The translations under genes and the position numbers were made by a program. A stretch of 64,000 nucleotides of DNA from AWTP1-9 sp035703165. Its GTDB lineage: Bacteria > Bacteroidota > Bacteroidia > Chitinophagales > Chitinophagaceae. Of the stretch, positions 35,602-45,112 are shown in pieces; the stretch's first letter is position 1, and every line of letters starts with the position of its first letter. The notes below the pieces were generated by a model. That model saw nothing but the letters and a program-made list of their open reading frames with translations, was not told where the DNA came from and did no database searches. Where the stretch lies: the NCBI GenBank assembly GCA_035703165.1, contig DASSYR010000029.1, forward strand, positions 1 to 64,000, written 5' to 3'.

Positions 35602-36573
35602 TTAATCAAAACTTTGGTTTTTGGTAGAGGCGATTTTTAATAATCTATCGTACTGTTCAGGAGTTAAATCATTATAGAAAAAGTACACCGGATCAACAGG
35701 GCTTCCATTTTTAAGTACTTCATAATGGCAGTGAGGTCCGGTTGATTTGCCGGTGTTGCCTACCCAGCCAATTACTTCCCCCCTTTTTATTACTTGCCCC
35801 GCTTTTACCTTTATGCGGTACATGTGTCCATACAAAGATTTATAACCAAACCTGTGATTTATAACTACGTGATTTCCATAGCCGCCCGTACTCCTTCCTG
35901 CCGTTTCTATTACGCCATCAGCTGTTGCATAAATCGGGGTGCCCTGTGGAGCAGTAAAATCAAGACCGGCATGAAATTTAGTTACTTTATACACCGGGTC
36001 GGTACGATATCCAAAACCGGAAGCCACCCGGTTTAAGTCTTTGTTAGAAACGGGTTGAATAGCGGGAATGGCTGCCAACAGTTTTTCTTTGTTTTTAATC
36101 ATTTCGCCTATTTCGCCAAAAGATTTTTTTTGAAAATTAATACGATTGGCAATATTGGATATGGAACCTACAATGGATTTTGTGAGGTCGTATTCGCTCA
36201 TACGTTGTATTAGCTTTACTTCTTCAGCTGTGGCAATTGCCTTAGCCCGGGCACTATCGGGTATGGGAGCACTTTCAAAAATTACCCTGTAAACATCATT
36301 ATCTCTTTTTTCAATCTCACTTAGTTTTTGATTTAGTTGTTGTATTTGCTGGCTAAGAATGTTGTAATTATCTTTTAACTCTTCATTTTCCTGGCGAAGG
36401 CGTTTTTCATTACCAGAAGGGAAATACCGGTATGCAGCACTAATAACAAGGCCGGCAGTTACCAGTGAGGCTGCAATAAAACCAAACAACTGCAGCAGTT
36501 TCACCCGCAGCGGCGTAACCAGCTTTTCGTACCGGAGGGTATTGGTGTTATAGAAGTATTTAATTTTTTTCAT
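35602..36573 (-). CDS. Membrane-anchored M23 peptidase with coiled coil
   Basis: The 323-residue protein has a short cytosolic N-terminus, one membrane helix (about 28-50, GFIAASLVTAGLVISAAY), and a periplasmic coiled coil (about 56-92, with ENEELKDNYNILSQQIQQLN). A C-terminal M23/LytM domain follows with FHAGLDFTAPQG, SLYGHMYRI and GPHCHYEV, the zinc and catalytic residues. It is likely a peptidoglycan endopeptidase or an activator of amidases, like other coiled-coil LytM proteins. It is divergent from alaS. Confidence 0.92.
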   Translation of the reverse strand: MKKIKYFYNTNTLRYEKLVTPLRVKLLQLFGFIAASLVTAGLVISAAYRYFPSGNEKRLRQENEELKDNYNILSQQIQQLNQKLSEIEKRDNDVYRVIFESAPIPDSARAKAIATAEEVKLIQRMSEYDLTKSIVGSISNIANRINFQKKSFGEIGEMIKNKEKLLAAIPAIQPVSNKDLNRVASGFGYRTDPVYKVTKFHAGLDFTAPQGTPIYATADGVIETAGRSTGGYGNHVVINHRFGYKSLYGHMYRIKVKAGQVIKRGEVIGWVGNTGKSTGPHCHYEVLKNGSPVDPVYFFYNDLTPEQYDRLLKIASTKNQSFD

Positions 36574-36738
36574 ATCCCGGTTTATTTGCCCGAGTTATTA
36601 ATTATGATTGCCGTTAGCCTTGACCCTTTTAAAACCTCAAACTCTTAAAGCTTATTATTACCTTTGCCGCCACTGATTTAATGGGGAACAAATATAGCCC
36701 CTTCCCCTGCAAAAATCAACCCAAATAAGTTAAAGGTT

Positions 36739-39408
36739 ATGATGACAAGTACGGAAATACGCCAGCAGTTTCTTGACTTTTTTAAATCAAAAGGCCATCA
36801 GATCGTGCCCTCAGCCCCTATTGTAGTTAAGAATGATCCCACCCTGCTTTTTACCAATGCCGGGATGAACCAGTTTAAGGATTTTTTTCTGGGCAATAAA
36901 AAACCTGAAAATCCGCGTATTGCCGATACACAAAAATGTTTGCGGGTAAGCGGTAAGCATAACGATTTGGAAGAAGTGGGTGTGGACACGTATCATCATA
37001 CCATGTTTGAAATGTTGGGGAACTGGAGTATTGGAGATCCTGCTCGTCCCGAAAGCGGGTATTTTAAAAAAGAAGCCATTGCCTGGAGCTGGGAACTGTT
37101 GACAAAAGTGTATAAAATTGATAAAGACCGCCTGTATGTAACCATTTTTGAGGGAGATAAAAAAGAAAACCTGCCTAAAGACGAGGAAGCATACAACGAG
37201 TGGAAAAAAGTGATTGCAGAAGACCGGATTTTATTAGGAACTAAAAAAGATAACTTTTGGGAAATGGGAGATACAGGCCCCTGTGGTCCATGCACAGAGA
37301 TACATGTGGATTGCAGAAGTGACGAGGAACGAAAAAAAGTGAATGGAAAAACATTGGTGAACAATGACCATCCGCAGGTGATTGAAATATGGAATAATGT
37401 ATTTATCCAGTTTAACCGGTTGAAAGATGGTTCACTGGAACAATTACCGGCAAAGCATGTAGATACCGGAATGGGTTTTGAAAGATTAGTGAGAGTATTA
37501 CAGGGCAAACAAAGTAATTATGATACCGATGTATTTACCGGTACCATTGCAGCCACGGAAAAACTGGTGAGTAAAAAATACGGTGGTGGAGATGATAAGC
37601 AAAGTATTGCCTTTCGTGTGCTTGCCGATCATATCCGTGCTATCAGCTTTACTATTGCTGATGGACAATTGCCGTCCAATACAGGGGCCGGCTATGTGAT
37701 AAGAAGAATATTGAGAAGAGCGGTAAGATATTATTATTCTTACCTGGATTATAAACAACCCTTGCTGAACCGGTTGGTGAGTGTAATTGCTACACAATTT
37801 GAAAATGTATTTCCTGAATTAAAAGCGCAGCAGGATTTTGTGGCGAAGGTGATTAAGGAAGAAGAAGATGCGTTCTTGAGAACTATTGATAAAGGCTTGT
37901 TACGAATAAACATGTTTCTTTCATTAGATGTGGATGCAGAGATAAATAAGGGGAATAAAAATGCATTTGTAATGCCTGGGAAAATTGCATTTGAGCTTTA
38001 TGATACTTTTGGATTTCCACTTGATTTGACTAAATTAATTGCTGCTGAAAATAATTTCAAAGTTGATGAAACTGGTTTTGAAGCAGAAATGAAGCAGCAA
38101 AAAGACCGCAGCCGTGCCGCCACCATTATTGATACGGAAGACTGGACCGAAGTATCCGAAGGCAATGTAACTAAGTTTTCCGGATATGATTCTTTAGAAA
38201 TACAAACAAAAGTTACCAAATACCGTAAAGTAAAAGCAAAAGGCAAAGAAGCGTTTCAGTTAGTATTAGAAACCACACCTTTTTATGCAGAGAGTGGCGG
38301 ACAGGTGGGAGATACCGGTACCTTGGATTTTGATGGTGAGGAAATAAAAATAATTGACACCAAAAAAGAAAACGAACTGATTATTCACTTTGCTGAAAAA
38401 TTACCAACCAATATTTCTGCATTGGTAACAGCGAGGGTGGATGCTTCTAAAAGAAAAAAGACAGCCATTCATCATTCTGCCACACACCTTTTACATGCGG
38501 CTTTGCGTAAAGTATTGGGCACACATGTAGCCCAAAAAGGAAGTTTGGTAAACGATGAACATTTGCGGTTTGATTTTTCTCATTTCGCCAAAGTAAGTGA
38601 GGAGGAAATTAAAAAAATAGAAGCTCTTGTGAATGAGAAGGTAAGAGAAAACATTCCTGTTGTAATTAAAGAGATGAGTAAAGAGGAGGCAGTGACAATG
38701 GGGGCCATGGCCTTGTTTGGCGAAAAATATGGCGATGTGGTGAGGGTGGTAATTATGGATCCATCATATTCAATCGAATTATGCGGAGGCACACATGTAG
38801 GCTCTACCGGCGAAATTGGATATTTTAAAATTACCAGCGAAGCTGCTGTAGCTGCCGGGGTAAGACGTATTGAAGCTACAAGCGGCAAGTCAGCCGAAGA
38901 ATATGTAAGTGAGCAGCTTACTGTGCTATCATCCATAAAAGAACAACTTAAAAATCCTGCTGATTTAAACAAAGCCATAGAAAATTTAATCGCCGATAAT
39001 ATTTCTTTGCGTAAGAAGTCAGAAATGATGGAGGCAAGGCAACTTGTGGGTATCCGCAATGAATTACTGCATAAAGATGAAATTATTAATGGCATTACTT
39101 TTATCGGCGATATTATAGAGGTACCAAATGCTGATGCGTTAAAGAAAATTTGTTTCGATTTAAAAAATAATCTTAACGATTATGTAGTAGTACTTTGTGC
39201 TAATATTGATGGCAGCCCGTTTGTTGCCATAGGAATTGCAGACACCGTAGTAGCCGCCAGGGGCCTAGATGCAGGTAAAATCATAAAAGAAGAGGTGGCC
39301 CCTTTAATAAAAGGAGGCGGCGGTGGTCAAAAAACATTAGCCACGGCAGGCGGTCGTGATATTTCTGGTTTAGATAAGGTAATTACCAAAGTAAAATCCC
39401 TTTTATAA
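36739..39408 (+). CDS. alaS: Alanyl-tRNA synthetase
   Basis: The 889-residue enzyme has the class II aminoacylation core (FLDFFKSKGHQIVPSAP and LFTNAGMNQFKDFFLG), the editing domain with zinc motif HHSATHLLH (about 578) and CGGTH (about 682), and the C-terminal DHHA1 domain ending in IKGGGGGQKTLATAGG. It charges tRNA-Ala in the cytoplasm. A perfect -7-like TACCTTTG lies at 36659-36666, though without a matching -33 element. It is the first of the plus-strand genes alaS, PDZ and gatB, which look separately transcribed. Confidence 0.98.
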   Translation: MMTSTEIRQQFLDFFKSKGHQIVPSAPIVVKNDPTLLFTNAGMNQFKDFFLGNKKPENPRIADTQKCLRVSGKHNDLEEVGVDTYHHTMFEMLGNWSIGDPARPESGYFKKEAIAWSWELLTKVYKIDKDRLYVTIFEGDKKENLPKDEEAYNEWKKVIAEDRILLGTKKDNFWEMGDTGPCGPCTEIHVDCRSDEERKKVNGKTLVNNDHPQVIEIWNNVFIQFNRLKDGSLEQLPAKHVDTGMGFERLVRVLQGKQSNYDTDVFTGTIAATEKLVSKKYGGGDDKQSIAFRVLADHIRAISFTIADGQLPSNTGAGYVIRRILRRAVRYYYSYLDYKQPLLNRLVSVIATQFENVFPELKAQQDFVAKVIKEEEDAFLRTIDKGLLRINMFLSLDVDAEINKGNKNAFVMPGKIAFELYDTFGFPLDLTKLIAAENNFKVDETGFEAEMKQQKDRSRAATIIDTEDWTEVSEGNVTKFSGYDSLEIQTKVTKYRKVKAKGKEAFQLVLETTPFYAESGGQVGDTGTLDFDGEEIKIIDTKKENELIIHFAEKLPTNISALVTARVDASKRKKTAIHHSATHLLHAALRKVLGTHVAQKGSLVNDEHLRFDFSHFAKVSEEEIKKIEALVNEKVRENIPVVIKEMSKEEAVTMGAMALFGEKYGDVVRVVIMDPSYSIELCGGTHVGSTGEIGYFKITSEAAVAAGVRRIEATSGKSAEEYVSEQLTVLSSIKEQLKNPADLNKAIENLIADNISLRKKSEMMEARQLVGIRNELLHKDEIINGITFIGDIIEVPNADALKKICFDLKNNLNDYVVVLCANIDGSPFVAIGIADTVVAARGLDAGKIIKEEVAPLIKGGGGGQKTLATAGGRDISGLDKVITKVKSLL

Positions 39409-39467
39409 GGCAATCTGCCCGTCCATCTTATCGTAAAACCTTAAGATAATTTAACATTTCCGAAATG

Positions 39468-39498
39468 TTTCGTATTTAAAAACATTTCCCTATCTTCG
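39468..39498 (+). promoter_or_regulatory. Candidate promoter for the double-PDZ gene
   Basis: TTTC (39468-39471) and TATCTTCG (39491-39498) are separated by 19 bases; each has one mismatch to TTTG-N19-TAnnTTTG. The start would be near 39503, 33 bases before the ATG. Confidence 0.3.
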
Positions 39499-39535
39499 AT
39501 GTACTAAATATTTCGTATATCAAAAACATTTTATT

Positions 39536-40534
39536 ATGAACAAGCAGTTTATATTAACAACAGCCCTTTTTGTTGTGGCATCCCTAACAATTTTTGCTCA
39601 GGATAAAAAAGAAGATGAACAAATAAAAAAAGAAAGAGAAATTGTTATTCGGCAAAAAGGAGGGGACAAAACAACCATTATTATTGATGGGGATAAAGTA
39701 ACCATCAATGGTAAATCTGCCGATGAGTGGAAAGGCGGCGATGTGGAAATTTACAATTACAAAACCGGCCCCCGCATACGTATGCCTAAAATTCCCCGTA
39801 TTGTTGCCCCTCATGGCAGATTAAGGATATTTGAAGATGGAGAAGAATTTTCCAATAAAGGAATGCTGGGTATAACTATGAAAGATCATGACAAGGGTGC
39901 TGAAGTTACCAATGTGCATGATGAAAGCGCTGCGGAAAAAGCTGGGTTACAAAAAGGAGATGTAATAACAAAAGTGGGGGATAAAAAAGTTACGGATTCT
40001 AAATCTCTTTCTGAAGCTGTAAAGAGTTACAAAGCAGGAGAAGAAGTAAACGTAGTGTTTTTGAGAGAGGGGAAAGAAAAATCAGTAAAAGCAAAATTAG
40101 ATAAATCAAGAGGCGGCGTTGGCTTAATTGGAGTACCTCATGTACCTAATTTTGATTTTGATTTCAACTTTGACAAAAGTTTGGCGCCCCTTGAGGGATT
40201 GGGAGTAAGACCCTTTGAAAGATTTGGCGATGATTTAATTTTTAATTTTCATGATAGTCGTAAAATAGGTATAAAAACCCAGGATCAGGAAGAAGGGGAT
40301 GGCATTAAGATTGTTGATGTAGAAGAAAATTCTCCTGCAGCCAAAGCAGGGTTAAAGAAAGACGATGTGATATTGGAAATTTCCGGTGATAAAATAAAAG
40401 ATACGAATACTGCCCGGGAAGCCATTAATGAAAATTGGGAGAAAGGAACGCTAAATATTAAAATCAAACGTAACGGTAGTCTTATGGATGTTGAAGTAAA
40501 GATTCCAAAGAAAATTAAATCAGCCAATTTGTAA
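39536..40534 (+). CDS. Periplasmic protein with two PDZ domains
   Basis: The 332-residue protein has a signal peptide (TTALFVVASLTIFAQ), a charged region and two PDZ domains. The first covers about 104-190 (KGMLGITMKDHDKG, SAAEKAGLQKGDVITKVG) and the second about 240-325 (KIGIKTQDQEEGD, SPAAKAGLKKDDVILEIS). No protease domain is attached, so it is not a DegP. A Phe/Asp-rich linker (FDFDFNFDKS) joins the PDZ domains. It probably binds exposed C-termini in the periplasm. A strong terminator follows, so it is monocistronic. Confidence 0.9.
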   Translation: MNKQFILTTALFVVASLTIFAQDKKEDEQIKKEREIVIRQKGGDKTTIIIDGDKVTINGKSADEWKGGDVEIYNYKTGPRIRMPKIPRIVAPHGRLRIFEDGEEFSNKGMLGITMKDHDKGAEVTNVHDESAAEKAGLQKGDVITKVGDKKVTDSKSLSEAVKSYKAGEEVNVVFLREGKEKSVKAKLDKSRGGVGLIGVPHVPNFDFDFNFDKSLAPLEGLGVRPFERFGDDLIFNFHDSRKIGIKTQDQEEGDGIKIVDVEENSPAAKAGLKKDDVILEISGDKIKDTNTAREAINENWEKGTLNIKIKRNGSLMDVEVKIPKKIKSANL

Positions 40535-40621
40535 AAAAGTAAGTTGGCCAAAAAAACACTCGTCAGCAAATCAAGCTATCAATTTTTAACCATTTCTTAG
40601 TTTTCTCATGTTACAATTTGT

Positions 40622-40650
40622 CGGGATCCTTCCGGATCCCGTTTTTATTT
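40622..40650 (+). terminator. Rho-independent terminator after the PDZ gene
   Basis: A perfect 8-bp stem (CGGGATCC, 40622-40629, with GGATCCCG, 40634-40641) and a TTCC tetraloop are followed by TTTTTATTT. Confidence 0.9.
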
Positions 40651-40672
40651 AACAGTATGGCAGCAATTGTGG

Positions 40673-40704
40673 TTTCCCCATCCGTTGGTTTTGCGGTATT
40701 TTTG
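40673..40704 (+). promoter_or_regulatory. Candidate gatB promoter
   Basis: TTTC (40673-40676), 20 bases, then a perfect TATTTTTG (40697-40704). The start would be near 40709, about ten bases before the gatB ATG. Confidence 0.45.
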
Positions 40705-40718
40705 CGCCACGCTTTGTT

Positions 40719-42200
40719 ATGGCAATCAATTATAATAAATATGAGGCGGTAATAGGGTTGGAGGTGCATGCGCAATTGCTCACCCAAAGCAAATTATTTT
40801 GTGGCGATAGCGCTTCGTTCACTACCGAGCCCAATATAAATGTCAGCCCGATTACTTTGGGTTACCCCGGTACTTTGCCCAGGCTTAATATAAAAGCGGT
40901 AGAATATGCTGTTAAGTTAGGAGTAGCCTGTAATTGCGAAATTGAGAAAGAAAATTATTTTGCTCGTAAAAATTATTTTTATCCCGACTTACCGAAAGGC
41001 TATCAAATTTCGCAGCACACCACACCCATTTGTAAAAATGGTTTTATAGTTATTCATACCAATAATGGCGAAAAAAAGATAAATCTTAATCGCATACATT
41101 TAGAAGAAGATGCAGGAAAAAGCCTTCATGACCAGGATGAGCATTACTCGTATATAGATTATAATCGTGCAGGCGTTCCCTTATGCGAAATTGTAACGGA
41201 GCCGGTTTTGAGCAACAGCGAAGAAGCTTATGCTTATTTAACTGAATTAAGAAGATTGCTAAGATGGATTGGCGTATGTGATGGTAATATGGAGCAAGGG
41301 AGTATGCGGTGCGATGTAAATATTTCTATTCGCAGCAAGGGCGAAATCAGGTTAGGAACAAAAGTGGAAGTGAAAAATTTGAACTCCATCCGCAATGTTA
41401 AACATGCCATAGATTTTGAGGTAAAACGAATGATTGAAGAAGTGGAAAATGGAGGAAATATTATTCAGCAAACCAGGAGTTTTGATGCATCTTCGGGAAC
41501 CACATTTGCACTTCGTACTAAGGAAGAAGCTAATGATTACCGTTATTTTGTTGATCCGGACTTGGTTCCCTTTTATATACAGGATGAATGGATAAAACAA
41601 ATAAGGCAAACCATTCCTGAATTGTATGAGGCAAGAGTAAAAAGATATGTTAACGATTATAAGATAACCGAATATGATGCCAGAGTTATTGCGGATGACA
41701 AAGACACCTCCGATTATTTTGAAAAAATCATAAGATCAATTTCTTCTCTCGTTCAGGAAAAAGATCCTGAAAAGGTTTATAAGGCGGCGGCTAACTGGAT
41801 GATAGGACCTCTTAGGTCTTACCTTAACGAACATAATCTTTCTGTTAACCAGTTTGAGATATCTCCTTCATCTCTGGCGGAATTAATTATTATGGTAGAG
41901 GAAGGAAAACTTGGTTTTTCAGTTGCTTCTTCAAAACTGTTTCCAGCATTGGTAAACTCGCTCGGAAAACCAGCTATGGAAATAGCCATACAAATGAACT
42001 TATTACAAATATCTGATTTGGAAAATATAGCAGCCTGGGTGGAAGAAGTGTTAAAGAAGATGCCGGAAAAAGTAGCCGAGTATCGAAAAGGGAAAAAGGG
42101 ATTACTAAGTTTATTTATAGGAGAAGTTAAGAAAATTTCTAAAGGGAAAGCAGATCTTAAATTAACCTCAGACATATTACTTGAAAAATTAAATATATGA
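40719..42200 (+). CDS. gatB: Aspartyl/glutamyl-tRNA amidotransferase subunit B
   Basis: The 493-residue protein starts with the GatB core signature YEAVIGLEVHAQLLTQSKLF and shows LGYPGTLPRLN, HLEEDAGKS and DYNRAGVPLCEIVTEP, with a C-terminal GatB/YqeY domain (about 350-490). GatB activates misacylated Glu-tRNA-Gln or Asp-tRNA-Asn for amidation by GatCAB. GatA and GatC are not in the window. Its TGA overlaps the ATG of the next gene (ATGA), so the two are coupled. Confidence 0.97.
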   Translation: MAINYNKYEAVIGLEVHAQLLTQSKLFCGDSASFTTEPNINVSPITLGYPGTLPRLNIKAVEYAVKLGVACNCEIEKENYFARKNYFYPDLPKGYQISQHTTPICKNGFIVIHTNNGEKKINLNRIHLEEDAGKSLHDQDEHYSYIDYNRAGVPLCEIVTEPVLSNSEEAYAYLTELRRLLRWIGVCDGNMEQGSMRCDVNISIRSKGEIRLGTKVEVKNLNSIRNVKHAIDFEVKRMIEEVENGGNIIQQTRSFDASSGTTFALRTKEEANDYRYFVDPDLVPFYIQDEWIKQIRQTIPELYEARVKRYVNDYKITEYDARVIADDKDTSDYFEKIIRSISSLVQEKDPEKVYKAAANWMIGPLRSYLNEHNLSVNQFEISPSSLAELIIMVEEGKLGFSVASSKLFPALVNSLGKPAMEIAIQMNLLQISDLENIAAWVEEVLKKMPEKVAEYRKGKKGLLSLFIGEVKKISKGKADLKLTSDILLEKLNI

Positions 42201-43381
42201 ATATGAAATTGCTCTTTACTAAATTAGTTGTAGCAACGCTTGTTTTAATTTCTTCCTGTACCCAAACAGCCAAAAAGAAATTTGAGGTAAGTGGAACAAT
42301 TGCCAATGCGCCGTCTGTAAAAGTTTATCTTGAAGAAATACCTGCCAGCCGGGAAATTAAACCCGAGATATTAGATTCGGTAATATTGAAGGAAGGAAAA
42401 TTTGTATTGAATGCATTGGCAAATGAGGAGTCAATGTTTCGGATACGTTTTGGTGACAATGTAGAAGCTCCGGTGCTGTTTATTTTAAATGATGAAACTA
42501 AAATTGAGATAAACGGAAGTTGGGAAAAATTAACAGACAGAACAAGTGTAAAATCGGGTTATACAGTAGCTACACCCGCTAATGAAAGACTGATTAATTT
42601 TTTTGATTCAATAACCGCGATTTCAAAAAAGCAGTATGAGTATAATGTGCAAATAAGTCAGCTAAAACAATCGGTAACGCTTGATGATAGCTTAGTGAGA
42701 GATTTGAGTTTAAAAATGAATGAATTAGGAAGTGTGTATAATTCTTATCTTATTCATACGGCGCAAACGGATAAGAGCCCTGTTATTTCTTTATACGCTT
42801 TAGGTTATTGGAGTAGCGCTAATGATCCCGAAGAAACACAAAAACATTTTAAAACTTTGCTTACTCGTTTTCCCGGTCACAATGGGGTGAAATCAGGGTT
42901 TAATGAATTTGAAAAACAATACACTGCTTATAAGCAAAAGCTGGAGTCGGAAAAAAGCAAGCCCGGAATAGGCAAACCAGCTCCGGAATTAACCATGCCT
43001 GATGTGGATGGGAACAATTTTTCACTCAGCAGTTTAAAAGGCAAATATGTGCTGGTTGATTTCTGGGCAAGTTGGTGTGGGCCTTGTCGTGCAGAAAATC
43101 CGAATGTTGTGCGGGTTTATAATAAATACAAGGATAAAAATTTTACGGTACTGGGTGTATCGCTCGATAGGGATAAGGAAAAATGGAAAAAAGCGATAGA
43201 AGAAGATAAGTTAACCTGGAATCATATAAGTGATTTACAGTTTTGGAACAGCGCTGCGGTGCCTTTGTATGGATTTGATGCCATTCCTTATAATGTATTG
43301 GTTGACCCGCAAGGCACTATAATAGCCACTGGTTTGCGTGGACTTGCATTGGAAGCGAAATTAGAGGAAGTGATAAAGTGA
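42197..43381 (+). CDS. TlpA-like thioredoxin lipoprotein with N-terminal DUF4369
   Basis: The 394-residue protein starts with a lipoprotein signal ending in LISSC (Cys about 21). A beta-rich DUF4369-type domain follows (about 27-130), then a helical middle and a TlpA/AhpC-like thioredoxin domain with VDFWASWCGPCRAENP (Cys about 294 and 297). It is a membrane-bound periplasmic thiol-disulfide oxidoreductase, abundant in Bacteroidota. ATG 42197 overlaps the gatB stop; a second ATG two codons later is equally plausible. A terminator hairpin follows. Confidence 0.9.
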   Translation: MNMKLLFTKLVVATLVLISSCTQTAKKKFEVSGTIANAPSVKVYLEEIPASREIKPEILDSVILKEGKFVLNALANEESMFRIRFGDNVEAPVLFILNDETKIEINGSWEKLTDRTSVKSGYTVATPANERLINFFDSITAISKKQYEYNVQISQLKQSVTLDDSLVRDLSLKMNELGSVYNSYLIHTAQTDKSPVISLYALGYWSSANDPEETQKHFKTLLTRFPGHNGVKSGFNEFEKQYTAYKQKLESEKSKPGIGKPAPELTMPDVDGNNFSLSSLKGKYVLVDFWASWCGPCRAENPNVVRVYNKYKDKNFTVLGVSLDRDKEKWKKAIEEDKLTWNHISDLQFWNSAAVPLYGFDAIPYNVLVDPQGTIIATGLRGLALEAKLEEVIK

Positions 43382-43416
43382 TTAGAATATAAAAGGTATA
43401 TTGTAAAACAAAATAA

Positions 43417-43450
43417 GAGAGGCTGTCAGGAAATTGACAGCCTCTTATTT
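43417..43450. terminator. Bidirectional terminator between the TlpA and SusD genes
   Basis: An inverted repeat of 12 pairs, one of them G-U (43417-43428 with 43435-43446; core GAGGCTGTCA and TGACAGCCTC), has a 6-base loop. It is flanked by A- and T-rich tracts and sits between convergent genes. Confidence 0.75.
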
Positions 43451-43473
43451 ATTTAATTCTTCCTGAAGTAAAT

Positions 43474-45093
43474 TTAGTAGGAAGGGTTTTGTTCGAAATT
43501 AGGATTTACCTGGCGTTCGGAATTAGGAATAGGCCAAATAAACCGATAATCTGCATAAGGTATGGCCCCTACCGGAGTTGTATAAACGGATGAACCTGCT
43601 GTGCAATTGTAAGCGGTAGTAGGAGGTGTGCCTGTACCTACTTTAGCAGGTATTCCGCCAGTTGAAAAATCAGGATCCACCGCGTTTCTATGAATATCGC
43701 CCCAACGCTTGCCTTCAGCAATAAACTCAATTCTGCGTTCATCTAAAATTGCCTGGATAAATGCTTTTTTATCAGCGAAACTACCGGCAGTATATTGATT
43801 TGCTACATTTGTTACGGCACGATTGCGCACGGCGTTTAATAATTCAAGTGCACGAGAATTGACGCCGGTACCTTGTCTTGCTTCGGCCTCAGCAAGTGTT
43901 AATAAAACTTCAGCATAACGGATTTGAGGCGCAGGGTCTGTGCTGGTTACAGCATCAATGTATTTTACGCTTAGATAATTTATAGATGCGCCTGTGCCAG
44001 TTGTTACCATCATATTACGACGGAGATCGTCACATCTGAAAGCGGGGTGATTGTAGATAATCGGGCTGATGCGAACCAATGCACGTCCGCCACCGCTTGC
44101 TGGAGCAGTTACGGCTGCAGGACCAAGCATATTGGGTAATGCCCCATTAACCCCTCCGTTATCAGTAGCTGAGTTACGGATGGAGAAGATAGATTCAGTT
44201 CCCTGCCAACCAGCTGTAGTAAATGGCCCATTAGGAGCTGCCATTAGTGTCCATCCGCCAATTGGGCTTGTGTAAGGGGCTGAAGCCGGTACTAATTTAT
44301 TACCTTCTGTAATAACGCCAGCCCAATCGCCCATATGAAGACGCACTCTCATTTTTAAAGCAATGGCAGCAGCTTTAGTAGCACGGTAGGTTTTATTAGC
44401 TCCTGTGGTTGTGGCAGGCAAGTTGGTTTCCGCATAATCCAGATCTGCCAGTAGCTTGGCATAGTTATCGGCTACGGTTGTACGTTTTTGTGCTCTGGCT
44501 TGAGCAATTGTTGCTTCTGTGCTAACACCAAAATCCCGATAGATGATCCCCATTTTGTCACCATTGCCATCCCTGAAAGGGCGGGCATAGTTAATCAATA
44601 ATTCATGATGGGCCATGGCACGGAGAAAACGACATTCTGCTACGTAAGATATTCCTGCGGCAGATGTGATAATGTTTTTTGATACCGCATCGTTTACACC
44701 ATCAATAGTAAGATTAGCTCTGTTAATTAAGGCGTATAAAGTTTGGAACATAAAATCCTGGTTTGCACTGGTAGGATTGTATGTGGACTCATAAGTAATT
44801 TGATAAAATAAAGCGTTATTCAGCATATCCTCCCCACGCATATCGCCCTGTTCGATATTGGCAGCGCCAAAGGGGTATCCTCTTACAGCGCCACCGGCAT
44901 AGAAACCACTTTGTGCTGCATCATAAACACCGTTAATTGCTAATTCAACCCGAGCTGGTGTGGTAAACGCAGTCGCATCAGTAAAAGAAGAATTTGGAAG
45001 TACTTCCAATGTCTTTTTGCAGGAGCCAAATAGCAAGCTCGCTGAGAGACTTGCGATAAGTATTTTCCTCGAATATATTTTAATCGTATTCAT
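43474..45093 (-). CDS. RagB/SusD-family nutrient-binding lipoprotein
   Basis: The 539-residue protein has a lipoprotein signal (SLSASLLFGSC, Cys about 25) and the SusD fold: an N-terminal DVQPNSSFTD-like region (LEVLPNSSFTDATAF), TPR-like helices (VAECRFLRAMAHHELLINY) and the C-terminal region beginning RYAEVLLTLAEAEAR. It would cap the SusC channel at the cell surface and bind a glycan or other nutrient. It lies 20 bases after susC on the same strand. No glycan-degrading enzyme is nearby, so the substrate cannot be inferred. Confidence 0.95.
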   Translation of the reverse strand: MNTIKIYSRKILIASLSASLLFGSCKKTLEVLPNSSFTDATAFTTPARVELAINGVYDAAQSGFYAGGAVRGYPFGAANIEQGDMRGEDMLNNALFYQITYESTYNPTSANQDFMFQTLYALINRANLTIDGVNDAVSKNIITSAAGISYVAECRFLRAMAHHELLINYARPFRDGNGDKMGIIYRDFGVSTEATIAQARAQKRTTVADNYAKLLADLDYAETNLPATTTGANKTYRATKAAAIALKMRVRLHMGDWAGVITEGNKLVPASAPYTSPIGGWTLMAAPNGPFTTAGWQGTESIFSIRNSATDNGGVNGALPNMLGPAAVTAPASGGGRALVRISPIIYNHPAFRCDDLRRNMMVTTGTGASINYLSVKYIDAVTSTDPAPQIRYAEVLLTLAEAEARQGTGVNSRALELLNAVRNRAVTNVANQYTAGSFADKKAFIQAILDERRIEFIAEGKRWGDIHRNAVDPDFSTGGIPAKVGTGTPPTTAYNCTAGSSVYTTPVGAIPYADYRFIWPIPNSERQVNPNFEQNPSY

Positions 45094-45112
45094 AATTATT
45101 TAATTTTTTAAT

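Noticed and set aside
38580..39095. A 171-codon open frame antisense to alaS
   Set aside because: It is fully inside alaS and its composition is that of a shadow of the coding strand.
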